This document shows, in pieces, positions 43,981 through 52,156 of a stretch of DNA of 64,000 nucleotides (position 1 is its first letter; the number at the start of each line of letters is the position of its first letter). A model generated the notes under the pieces. That model saw nothing but the letters and a program-made list of their open reading frames with translations, was not told the DNA's origin and made no database searches. The stretch is taken from positions 3,907,001 to 3,971,000 of the forward strand of contig NZ_CP076128.1 in NCBI RefSeq assembly GCF_018736065.1, read 5' to 3'. The translations under genes and the position numbers were made by a program. Source of the DNA: Flammeovirga kamogawensis. GTDB lineage: Bacteria; Bacteroidota; Bacteroidia; Cytophagales; Flammeovirgaceae.

Positions 43981-44113
43981 AATAAAAAGTGTTTTTATAA
44001 CATTAAAAATAAGATAATTATACTTTTTGTTGATGTTGACAATAATATTATCTAAACTTATAAATCAACTACTAATTTATTTTTTGAGGTCTAATTTTAC
44101 AACACTACTAACA

Positions 44114-46012
44114 ATGTCTATGAATAATAAAATTACTATTCTATTTATTTTTTCTCTGTGTACTTTTTTTACAAATTACAATTCGCTCGCTCAAACAGAT
44201 TCTATTACATTCACTATAAAGGAATATCCTGTTTATACACCAAAAACAGCAGCTATCTATTTAGTGACATCGTTAAATGAATGGGCACCAAATGATCCAA
44301 ATTTTCAGTTAAAGAAAAATGGTAAAGAATATTATATACGTTTACCAAAACAAACAGAAAGCTTTCAGTATAAATTTACCAGAGGTAATTGGAAAAGTGT
44401 TGAAGGCAATGATGTTGGTGAAATAAAATCTAATAGAGTTTATGATGCTTCAAGCCCAAACGAAGTTGATATTAAGATTTTATCATGGCAAGATAAAGCA
44501 AAACAATTCTTAAATAGAGTACAACTAATAGTTCAAGATGTACCAGAAGAAACTCCTTATGATGCAACTTTATTTGTTACTGGAGATTTTAATAATTGGA
44601 GTACAAATGATGTTGAAAGTAAATTAAATAAACATCCTGATGGTAATTACTATATCACATTGCCAATAGGAGTTCAAAAATTTAATTATAAAATAACAAG
44701 AGGTTCTTGGGAGTCTGTCGAAGGAAGGGAAAATGGTCGAGCTATTGAGAATAGAGTTTATGATGTAAACGTAGATGGTTGGAAAAAAGAAATTAAGGTA
44801 AGTAGTTGGGAAGATCTTTCAGGGAATACGATGACTCCTTATATGTTTTTACTATTACTTGGAGCGTTTCAAGGTATAGTTTTAATACTTTCTATTTTTA
44901 GTATTCAAGACAATAACCGTCAAGCAAATTTAATATTGATGGGGTTGATTTTCTTGACATCAATAGCATTAATGTCAAGAGTGGCAATGTACTATAGAGA
45001 TATGTTCCATGAGTTTCCTAAAGTATATTTAGTACCAGAATTATTACTTTTCCTATATAGTCCATTATTTTATTTCTACATCAAGCAATTAACAGATTCA
45101 GAATCTGCACGTAAAGATCTCTTTTATAGGTTTGTTCCTTTTGGAATGCAAATAATTACCTATATACCTTTGTTGGCAATGCCAAATGAAGAATTTATAA
45201 ACGGTGTTTTAGATAAAGAATTTAATTGGTTATTTAATCTTTTTGGAGGTTTAGGCTTGCTCTTTAATATCTATTATTGGTGGAAATGTAAGCAAGTATT
45301 AGATCGTCAGAAAGTAAATAATGTAGAAGTCCTATCAGAAGAAAGAAACTTAAATTATTTGAGCGGTGTAATGGCTGTTTATGCCGGTTGTTTACTTATT
45401 TGGGGCATGTTATATATAGTAGGTAGTGCTCATTATTTATTTGATTATAACCCTCAAAATTTAATAGAATTTTTATCGGATACATTATGGTTTATGATTG
45501 CAAGTATTTCTTTTGTTATGGGATACTATGCAATGAATCAACCTGAAATATTACGTATATCGGAAGTGATTAATTTCCCTGATAATATTCAAAGTGCAGT
45601 AATAAGTTCTGAGAAAGTAGAGCAAGAAGTAGTTAAAGAGTTATCATCAGATCTTATTGCAATAAAAAATGATCTAGCAATTAAAATGGGTGAGGAACGA
45701 CTTTATGAAAATGCTCGTTTAACATTACCTGATTTAGCAAAAATATTAGAAACAAATACGCATGATTTATCCAAAGTAATTAACGATGGATACAAGAAAA
45801 ACTTTTATGACTTTGTAAATTCCTATAGGGTGGAAGCGTTTGTAGATGCAGTAAATGGAGATGTAGATAACGAGCTGACTTACTTAGGGCATGCATATAA
45901 TGTAGGCTTTAATTCTAAAACAGCCTTTAATAGAGCGTTCAAAAAAGAGACGTCAAAAACACCAACACAGTATTTTTCAATGCTAAAAACACTCACAGAG
46001 GTCTCAAAATGA
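44114..46012 (+). CDS. Membrane-spanning AraC-family regulator with two periplasmic starch-binding-like domains
   Basis: The frame opens at a TTG at 44027, but ATG codons at 44114 and 44120 directly precede a signal peptide ending NSLAQ, so I start at 44114 (632 residues). Residues 31-125 and 135-233 are two related CBM20/E-set-like domains sharing TRGNWKSVEG and TRGSWESVEG and the ending NRVYD, evidence of internal duplication. Seven hydrophobic helices span about 243-475. The C-terminal 515-625 is an AraC-type double helix-turn-helix (DLAKILETNTHDLSKVIN, GFNSKTAFNRAFKKETSKTPTQY). This is a one-component sensor: oligosaccharide outside, DNA inside. It follows the amylase gene and most likely controls it; the target is inferred. 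Confidence 0.88.
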   Translation: MSMNNKITILFIFSLCTFFTNYNSLAQTDSITFTIKEYPVYTPKTAAIYLVTSLNEWAPNDPNFQLKKNGKEYYIRLPKQTESFQYKFTRGNWKSVEGNDVGEIKSNRVYDASSPNEVDIKILSWQDKAKQFLNRVQLIVQDVPEETPYDATLFVTGDFNNWSTNDVESKLNKHPDGNYYITLPIGVQKFNYKITRGSWESVEGRENGRAIENRVYDVNVDGWKKEIKVSSWEDLSGNTMTPYMFLLLLGAFQGIVLILSIFSIQDNNRQANLILMGLIFLTSIALMSRVAMYYRDMFHEFPKVYLVPELLLFLYSPLFYFYIKQLTDSESARKDLFYRFVPFGMQIITYIPLLAMPNEEFINGVLDKEFNWLFNLFGGLGLLFNIYYWWKCKQVLDRQKVNNVEVLSEERNLNYLSGVMAVYAGCLLIWGMLYIVGSAHYLFDYNPQNLIEFLSDTLWFMIASISFVMGYYAMNQPEILRISEVINFPDNIQSAVISSEKVEQEVVKELSSDLIAIKNDLAIKMGEERLYENARLTLPDLAKILETNTHDLSKVINDGYKKNFYDFVNSYRVEAFVDAVNGDVDNELTYLGHAYNVGFNSKTAFNRAFKKETSKTPTQYFSMLKTLTEVSK

Positions 46013-46086
46013 GTTGTTTTACTGTTAATCTTACCAAATTAAAAATTAATCTAAATAAAGATAATGCATCATTCATCTTTTCGTGT

Positions 46087-46094
46087 TAATTTTG
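46087..46094 (+). promoter_or_regulatory. Putative -7 element of the Mrp/ApbC gene
   Basis: TAATTTTG matches TAnnTTTG, 33 bp before the ATG at 46128. No clear -33 element was seen. Confidence 0.45.
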
Positions 46095-46127
46095 TGAGGA
46101 TTAAACAGTTTTGGGACAAAGAAGACC

Positions 46128-47231
46128 ATGGCATATACTCAGGAAGATATTCTGAAGGCTTTATCAACAGTTGAAGAGCCAGATTTAAAAAAAGATTTAG
46201 TAACGCTGAACATGATTCGCGACGTTGAAGTAGAAGGAGACAAAGTGTCTTTTACAGTAGTGTTAACTACACCTGCTTGTCCGTTAAAAGAATTAATCAG
46301 AAAGCGTTGCGAAGATGCAATTTACAGGGATGTTGCTGATAATTTAGAGATTACAGTAAACATGACTGCAGAAGTTACATCCATTAAACAAAATGGCCCT
46401 GTTTTACCAGGTGTGAAGAATGTAATCGCTATTTCATCTGGTAAAGGTGGTGTCGGTAAATCTACTGTTACAGCAAACTTAGCATTGGCATTAGCCGAAA
46501 CAGGTGCAAAAGTAGGTGTAATGGATGCCGATATTTATGGTCCTTCTATTCCAACAATGTTTAATTGTGAGAATGCTCAGCCAGGTGTTGTTCAAAGAGG
46601 CGATAAAAATATTATTATTCCTATTGAAAAATATGGAGTAAAGTTATTATCAATTGGTTTCTTAACATCACCAGATAATGCTGTTGTTTGGAGAGGTCCA
46701 ATGGCCAGCTCTGCAATTCGTCAATTCTTTATGGATACAGATTGGGGAGATTTAGATTATTTATTAATTGATTTACCTCCAGGTACAGGTGATATCCATT
46801 TATCATTAGTACAAACAGCAAAAGTTACAGGAGCTGTAATTGTAACAACACCTCAAAAAGTAGCATTAGCAGATGCTGTACGTGGTTATAAAATGTTTGC
46901 CTCTAAAGATGTAAACGTACCAATTTTGGGTGTGGTAGAAAATATGGCTTATTTTACTCCTGCTGAATTACCAGATAATAAATATTATTTATTTGGGCAA
47001 GATGGAGGAAAAACATTTGCACGTAGATATGAGGTGCCATTTTTAGGTGAAATTCCTTTGGTACAAAGTGTTCGTGAAGGTGGAGATGACGGTGTACCTG
47101 TAGTAATGGAAGAAGGAAACCCTGCAGGTAAATCGTTTGTGGAGATTGCAGAAGAATTAGCAAGAAATATTGCTATTCGTAACGCTGAGTTACCAGAGAC
47201 AGATCGAGTAGAGATCAAAACCTGGGAATAA
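46128..47231 (+). CDS. apbC: Mrp/ApbC-family P-loop ATPase, Fe-S cluster carrier
   Basis: The 367-residue product has an N-terminal MIP18/DUF59 domain (about 1-95, TTPACPLKELIRKRC) fused to a deviant Walker A GKGGVGKS (105-112), then DADIYGPSIP and IDLPPGTGD. In ApbC/Nbp35 relatives such as Salmonella ApbC, a C-terminal CxxC holds the bridging Fe-S cluster; here the same region reads VENMAYFTPAELPDNKYY without a CxxC pair. The following gene encodes a NifU-like scaffold, supporting a role in Fe-S assembly in the cytoplasm. ATP binding is secure; cluster binding is less so. Confidence 0.92.
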   Translation: MAYTQEDILKALSTVEEPDLKKDLVTLNMIRDVEVEGDKVSFTVVLTTPACPLKELIRKRCEDAIYRDVADNLEITVNMTAEVTSIKQNGPVLPGVKNVIAISSGKGGVGKSTVTANLALALAETGAKVGVMDADIYGPSIPTMFNCENAQPGVVQRGDKNIIIPIEKYGVKLLSIGFLTSPDNAVVWRGPMASSAIRQFFMDTDWGDLDYLLIDLPPGTGDIHLSLVQTAKVTGAVIVTTPQKVALADAVRGYKMFASKDVNVPILGVVENMAYFTPAELPDNKYYLFGQDGGKTFARRYEVPFLGEIPLVQSVREGGDDGVPVVMEEGNPAGKSFVEIAEELARNIAIRNAELPETDRVEIKTWE

Positions 47232-47266
47232 TTAGAATGATGTATAAACCTCAAGGTTAAAGATAT

Positions 47267-47518
47267 ATGAGTCAATCATTAATAGAAAGAGTAGAAAAAG
47301 CATTAGATACTATTCGCCCTTATTTAGAAGCTGATGGTGGAGATGCTAAAGTTACAGAAGTAACTGATGATGGCATTGCAAAAGTAGAGCTTTTGGGTGC
47401 TTGTGGTTCTTGTCCTATGTCTGCAATGACATTGAAAGCAGGAATTGAACAGGCAATTATCAATGCTGTACCAGAAGTTGTTAAGGTTGAGGCCATTAAT
47501 ATGGCTGTAGAAGAATAA
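47267..47518 (+). CDS. NifU C-terminal-domain (Nfu-type) Fe-S scaffold
   Basis: The 83-residue product is a stand-alone Nfu domain: RPYLEADGGDAKV near residue 20 and LLGACGSCPMSAMTLKAGIE with the CxxC that binds a 4Fe-4S cluster between two subunits. It starts 35 bp after the Mrp/ApbC gene and likely works with it in assembling clusters. ActB, with many Fe-S clusters, is one likely final recipient in this organism, but that is inference. Confidence 0.92.
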   Translation: MSQSLIERVEKALDTIRPYLEADGGDAKVTEVTDDGIAKVELLGACGSCPMSAMTLKAGIEQAIINAVPEVVKVEAINMAVEE

Positions 47519-47544
47519 TAATTTCTATACCAAATAATCTATAG

Positions 47545-47579
47545 AAAGAGCTATCTAATGTAATTAGGTGGCTCTTTTT
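47545..47579 (+). terminator. Terminator after the NifU-like gene
   Basis: Fourteen-bp stem with two G-U pairs (47545-47558 with 47564-47577) and a T-run. Confidence 0.75.
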
Positions 47580-47691
47580 GTATACAATAAATCATTTATT
47601 GTAATATTTTGATTAAATAATGACAATTAAAGGCTTGGTCGATATCGTTATATAACTATCACATCATCAGTACATTTAAAAAAAAATCATT

Positions 47692-48126
47692 ATGAAATCT
47701 CTTTATACTATTTTCGTTGTTATGTTATTTTCATCTTTTGTTAACGCTCAAGATATTACAAGCATCAATCCAGATGATCCTTATTATTTATTAGATCATC
47801 CAACACATTTAGAAGTAAATGAAGTTTTAGGATTAAAAGACCACGATATAGATTTTGTAAGATTAGAAGGTTCAACTCTTCAATTATTTAATCAATATAA
47901 AGAAAGAACAAGAAGTTATGAATTAGCTTTTGAAAGCGATTTTAAAACTGAACAAGCCTGTATCGTAAAATATAGTGTTGTTAATTCTAATGGAAATACC
48001 TTAAAAGTGGCATACGAGGAAGGAAGGTCAAATACATATAAATGCACAATTTTTATGTATGATAAAAACGAGACATTGATTATGAAAGTAGCTTCAGATA
48101 GAATATTAGATTCTTTTTATTTTTAA
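47692..48126 (+). CDS. Small secreted protein of unknown function
   Basis: The 144-residue product has a signal peptide ending in FVNAQ and a mature part with SINPDDPYYLLDHP, HDIDFVRLEG and two Cys (about residues 92 and 125) that could form a disulfide. I do not recognise the family. It is a single gene with its own upstream region, which contains the palindrome GTTATATAAC also found upstream of the unknown secreted protein at 15287, and it ends at a very strong terminator. Confidence 0.65.
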   Translation: MKSLYTIFVVMLFSSFVNAQDITSINPDDPYYLLDHPTHLEVNEVLGLKDHDIDFVRLEGSTLQLFNQYKERTRSYELAFESDFKTEQACIVKYSVVNSNGNTLKVAYEEGRSNTYKCTIFMYDKNETLIMKVASDRILDSFYF

Positions 48127-48141
48127 TGAAAAGACCTAGCT

Positions 48142-48190
48142 AAAAGTAAAGCCCTTATTTCTTAAAAAAAGAAATAAGGGCTTTACTTTT
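48142..48190. terminator. Very strong bidirectional terminator
   Basis: Perfect 20-bp stem (48142-48161 with 48171-48190), 9-nt loop, between the convergent small secreted protein gene and pepP. Confidence 0.93.
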
Positions 48191-48206
48191 ATATTAAATT
48201 TAGAAA

Positions 48207-49502
48207 CTAAGCTTTGTTCATTAAGCTTTCAATTTCCTCAATTTCGAATGGAATATTACGCATTAAGTCAAATGGATCTCCAGTTTCTTGAATAACATAA
48301 TCGTTTTCAATTCTAATACCCATGTCTTCTTCACGAATATAGATACCAGGTTCTACTGTAAATACCATTCCAGCTTCGAATGTTTTGTATCTATTTCCAT
48401 AGTCATGTACATCTACCCCAATATGATGAGAAGTACCGTGCATAAAGAATTTTTTATATGCAGGCCATTTAGGATCTTCATTAGCAACATCATCTGCAGT
48501 AATTAATCCTAAACCTAATAATTCTTCAGTCATAAGTTTACCAACTTCAACATGGTAGTCTACAAGATTGTTACCAGGAACAAGCATTTTTGCTGCAGCT
48601 TTATGTACACGTAAAACAGCACTATAAACAGCAGCTTGACGCTCAGAGAATTTACCATTTACAGGAATTGTACGTGTTAAATCAGAAGCATAGTTTCCGT
48701 ATTCACAGCCAAAATCCATTAGTAAAAGATCACCATCTTTACATACTTGATCGTTATCAATATAATGAAGTACACAGGCATTAAAACCAGAAGCAATAAT
48801 TGGTGTATAAGCGTGTCTTCTAGAGCCATTACGAACAAACTCGTGTGTAATTTCTGCTTCAATTTCATACTCTTTTACACCTGGCTTAGTAAAAGCAAGT
48901 ACTCTTCTAAAACCTTGCTCAGTGATGTTACATGCTTTTTGCATTACATCAATTTCTGGTTGAGACTTGATTGTACGTAAATCATGCATAATTGGTGCTA
49001 AGCGCATGTAATTATGAAGAGGGTATTGTTTTTTACACTCAATTCTAAATCTATCATCAGGTGTTTGAACAGTGGTATCTGCACGGAGGTGTTCATTTGT
49101 ATTTAAGTAGATGTTTTCTGCATCAAATACTAAAGATTTAAAAGTTGTTTCAAAATCTGACAACCATAATACAGTTTCAATACCAGAAACTTCTGTAGCT
49201 TGCTTTTTAGTTAATTTAGCACCTTCCCAAATAGCAATCTCATCATTTGTTTCAATTAAGAATAAGATCTCTCTGTGGGCAGGGTCTTTTGCATCAGGAT
49301 TGATTACTAAAATACTTTTTTCTTGATCGATACCACTTAGATAAAAAATATCTGTGTGCTGAATAAATGGCATTGTACCATCTGCACTTGTTGGCATAAT
49401 ATCATTAGAATTGAAAACAGCTACAGAACTAGGTTTTAATCTTTCTACAAAGCGTTTACGGTTTTCAATAAATAATTTCGGATCGATTTTGTCGTATCTC
49501 AT
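48207..49502 (-). CDS. pepP: Xaa-Pro aminopeptidase (M24B)
   Basis: The 431-residue product has an N-terminal creatinase-like domain (SSVAVFNSNDIMPTSADGTMPFIQHTDIFYLSGIDQE) and a C-terminal pita-bread domain with GDLLLMDFGCEYGNYASDLTRT (metal-binding Asp), FMHGTSHHIGVDVHDYGN (His ligand) and VFTVEPGIYI with IRIENDYVI (Glu ligands). Length matches family norms. It removes an N-terminal residue preceding proline, in the cytoplasm, using two Mn2+ or similar metals. It is transcribed alone. Confidence 0.95.
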   Translation of the reverse strand: MRYDKIDPKLFIENRKRFVERLKPSSVAVFNSNDIMPTSADGTMPFIQHTDIFYLSGIDQEKSILVINPDAKDPAHREILFLIETNDEIAIWEGAKLTKKQATEVSGIETVLWLSDFETTFKSLVFDAENIYLNTNEHLRADTTVQTPDDRFRIECKKQYPLHNYMRLAPIMHDLRTIKSQPEIDVMQKACNITEQGFRRVLAFTKPGVKEYEIEAEITHEFVRNGSRRHAYTPIIASGFNACVLHYIDNDQVCKDGDLLLMDFGCEYGNYASDLTRTIPVNGKFSERQAAVYSAVLRVHKAAAKMLVPGNNLVDYHVEVGKLMTEELLGLGLITADDVANEDPKWPAYKKFFMHGTSHHIGVDVHDYGNRYKTFEAGMVFTVEPGIYIREEDMGIRIENDYVIQETGDPFDLMRNIPFEIEEIESLMNKA

Positions 49503-49739
49503 TTCAATAATATGTTATATAGTATGTGACGTTAATTCCAATAAATAATGTATTTACCCGATTATGAATGGAAGTTAAATCATTTTATTAGAAATAATCG
49601 AATAATGTTTACTTAAATCTTTTTACTACAACATTTACAGTCTAAATTAGAATAGAAATTCTAACCATAAAATGTGTATTGTACTAAATATAAGATTGCA
49701 ATACCTAATTTACTTCTTCCGTTGATTTTTTAAAACTAT

Positions 49740-51284
49740 ATGATTTACCAATTTTTTATTAAACATAAATTCATAACAACTACCATTTTACAAAAAAGTC
49801 TATTTATACTATTGATAATCAAAGTTGTAAACTTTTCTGTAGCTTTTTCTCAGACAGAGAACAGGTATTGGCTAGTATTTGATGAAAAATGCGAACATGA
49901 TAATTTAGATATTATTAACCTATCTATATGCGAAAGTTATCTAGAAGAACTACATCAAATGGGTTTTTATGAAAAGACTACTTCTAACTGGCTTAATGCT
50001 ATTACTGTAGAAATTAAATCTACTACTGATCTAAATAAACTGTCATCGCTACCTTATATAAAAGAAATAAAGCCAGTGAATAGAAACTGGAAGTTAGCAT
50101 CAAATACATACAAAGACGTAAAACGATCTTCTTATGCATTAATTCAAATCAATCCAGATACTTTATATAGTTCATCTTTAAATGGGAAAGGTGTAAAAAT
50201 AGGAATTATTGATGCAGGTTTTTGGAAATCGAACACCAATGATTATTTGAAAATTATCTTTGAAGAAGATCGTGTTCAAGGTTTTAAAGATTATGTAGCT
50301 GGAGTTGAAACTTCAGAAAATATATTTTTTAATAGTAAAAGAACGGGGTCTGATAGTCATGGAACTTCTGTTTTTAGAATGATAGGAGGAAAAGATGATC
50401 ATATGAGGTACGGTCTAGCTGATAAAGCAACCTATTTTTTAGCAAGAACAGATAATGGTGATACTGAAAATAGATCTGAAGAAGAAAATTGGATTGCAGC
50501 ATTAGAATGGATGGTTGACTCTTTGGATATCCATTTAATAAATAGTTCTTTAGGTTATTCTATTGGTTTTGATGACCCGAAAGAAAATTACTCTCCAAAA
50601 GATATGGATGGTAAAACATCTATGGTAACTAGAGCAGCAGAGATTGCAGCAGAAGAAAAGAATGTTTTGTTGGTTGTGTCAGCAGGAAATGAAGGGGAAA
50701 ACAATAAATGGAAAGTAGTGAGTGCCCCAGCTGATGCAAGAGGTGTTTTAAGTATTGGTGCCACAACTAAAACTGGAACAAAAGCATCATATAGTAGTAT
50801 TGGTCCTGAACAACTTAATTACGTAAAACCAGAAGTTTCTTGTTTTTCATTGTTTGGTACATCATTTTCAGCACCTGTAATAACAGGACTAGCTGCTTGT
50901 TTATGGCAGTATAAACCTACAGCTACAGCAGCAGAAATAAGAGGAGCAATAATTCAATCTTCTTGGTTTTATCCTTATGCAAATAATTTTATTGGTTATG
51001 GAGTTCCTGATGCAGCCAAAGCGATTCATATTTTAGGTGATGAAGTTTCAAAACCTTCAGTAACAGAAATTAGTGCTTATAATGAGAAGAAAATAAAAGT
51101 AAAAGAGGCAAATAATGAAGGAACTCTGTTAATAGCTTATCATAAAGAGTCTGAAACTATTGTAATTAAGCAAGAATTTATATATTTGAAGGAAGGTACT
51201 TGGTTAGTTAAAAAACCTAAAAAAGCTATCAGTACCACTCTTTGGACAGGAAAACGACATATTGAAGTTTTTTGGAAAAAGTAA
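49740..51284 (+). CDS. Exported subtilisin-family serine peptidase
   Basis: The 514-residue product has a long N-region and signal segment ending in VAFSQ, an inhibitor-like prodomain (about 40-125), and an S8 catalytic domain with GIIDAGFW (Asp158), DSHGTS (His207), SAGNEGE and GTSFSAPV (Ser375). The C-terminal 80 residues form a beta-rich domain ending HIEVFWKK. No recognisable T9SS sorting sequence is present, so it may leave by another route or remain in the envelope. A lipoprotein gene follows after 23 bp. Confidence 0.9.
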   Translation: MIYQFFIKHKFITTTILQKSLFILLIIKVVNFSVAFSQTENRYWLVFDEKCEHDNLDIINLSICESYLEELHQMGFYEKTTSNWLNAITVEIKSTTDLNKLSSLPYIKEIKPVNRNWKLASNTYKDVKRSSYALIQINPDTLYSSSLNGKGVKIGIIDAGFWKSNTNDYLKIIFEEDRVQGFKDYVAGVETSENIFFNSKRTGSDSHGTSVFRMIGGKDDHMRYGLADKATYFLARTDNGDTENRSEEENWIAALEWMVDSLDIHLINSSLGYSIGFDDPKENYSPKDMDGKTSMVTRAAEIAAEEKNVLLVVSAGNEGENNKWKVVSAPADARGVLSIGATTKTGTKASYSSIGPEQLNYVKPEVSCFSLFGTSFSAPVITGLAACLWQYKPTATAAEIRGAIIQSSWFYPYANNFIGYGVPDAAKAIHILGDEVSKPSVTEISAYNEKKIKVKEANNEGTLLIAYHKESETIVIKQEFIYLKEGTWLVKKPKKAISTTLWTGKRHIEVFWKK

Positions 51285-51307
51285 TTAACTATCAAAACAC
51301 ATAATAC

Positions 51308-51883
51308 ATGAAGTTGTTCGTTCGCATTAGCTTAATTTTTACTAACATCTTTTTACTAACAAATTGTTCACAGATTGATAAAATCCATGATAGTGAACAG
51401 GTATACTATTTTGATCTGGCAAGTTTAATAGACAGTGCCGTAGCAGATTTAGATAGAAAATCTCCTTCTGTAGAAAAAGAAATTGACTACGATGGAGAAA
51501 AAGATGTTATTGATGTTAAAGACATCGATTGGGAAAAAGAATTGGAAGTATTTGCTCAAGCAGATATTAACCGACCTGTCTTAAAAGACAGCTACGTAAC
51601 TGTAATTACAAATAAGGATGATGGTCTTAAGGTGACAAGGTATGAAGCCAATGGACCACGTGAACTTGTAAGATGGCTAGAACTATCTGAAGACAAGAAT
51701 GGTAAGCTTATATCTGTAGCATTTAAAATGTTTACTGATAACTCTTTATTTTCTTCACAAAAAGAAGGGAGGTTAGAGTTTACCATGAATCAAAAATTAA
51801 AGAGGTATTCTTTGGCTGGAGCAGAAACTATTCTCTTTTTAGGAGAAAAAAACTACGCTGTCAAAGGTAACTTGGTGTATTAA
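51308..51883 (+). CDS. Lipoprotein of unknown function
   Basis: The 191-residue product has a lipoprotein signal with lipobox LLTNC (Cys20 region) and a mature part rich in Asp/Glu (RKSPSVEKEIDYDGEKD, DIDWEKELEVFAQADIN). A beta-rich C-terminal half follows (SVAFKMFTDNSLFSSQKEGRLEFTM). It starts 23 bp after the subtilase gene, most likely in its operon, and could be a partner or substrate. I do not recognise the family. Confidence 0.7.
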   Translation: MKLFVRISLIFTNIFLLTNCSQIDKIHDSEQVYYFDLASLIDSAVADLDRKSPSVEKEIDYDGEKDVIDVKDIDWEKELEVFAQADINRPVLKDSYVTVITNKDDGLKVTRYEANGPRELVRWLELSEDKNGKLISVAFKMFTDNSLFSSQKEGRLEFTMNQKLKRYSLAGAETILFLGEKNYAVKGNLVY

Positions 51884-51923
51884 AGACACTTACAGTTTTA
51901 AACTTTAGAATCAAAAAAAACAA

Positions 51924-51955
51924 AAAAAAGAGAGGCTGAAATGCCTCTTTTTTTG
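51924..51955 (+). terminator. Terminator of the subtilase-lipoprotein operon
   Basis: GC-core stem (agaggc at 51931-51936 with gcctct at 51943-51948) extended by A-T pairs, ending in T residues. Confidence 0.8.
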
Positions 51956-52038
51956 TTAATGATGGAAAAAATAGACAATAAATTGATATAAACAGTAACG
52001 ATTGTGAGACATAAGAGGAAAAGATTCTATAAATCACT

Positions 52039-52046
52039 TACCTTTG
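52039..52046 (+). promoter_or_regulatory. Putative -7 element of the DEAD-box helicase gene
   Basis: TACCTTTG followed by C fits TAnnTTTG. It predicts an mRNA leader of about 105 nt before the ATG at 52157. The leader contains a short GC hairpin (gaggc/gcctc near 52096-52110) whose role is unknown. Confidence 0.5.
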
Positions 52047-52156
52047 CACCCTATTAGAAAAAACGTTAGCGCTTTTGTCCACATCATCATAGCTTGAGGC
52101 TGTCCGCCTCAAACAGAGAAGAGAAACAAGGAAGGAAGCGTTCTAAAAAACAAGAA

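Noticed and set aside
44027-44113. TTG-started extension of the AraC-type regulator
   Set aside because: The signal peptide starts at 44114-44120; the upstream residues are hydrophobic by chance from T-rich DNA.
52094-52156. TTG-started extension of the helicase
   Set aside because: Basic, not helicase-like, and overlaps a small hairpin of the leader; the conserved MAKF start at 52157 fits the family.
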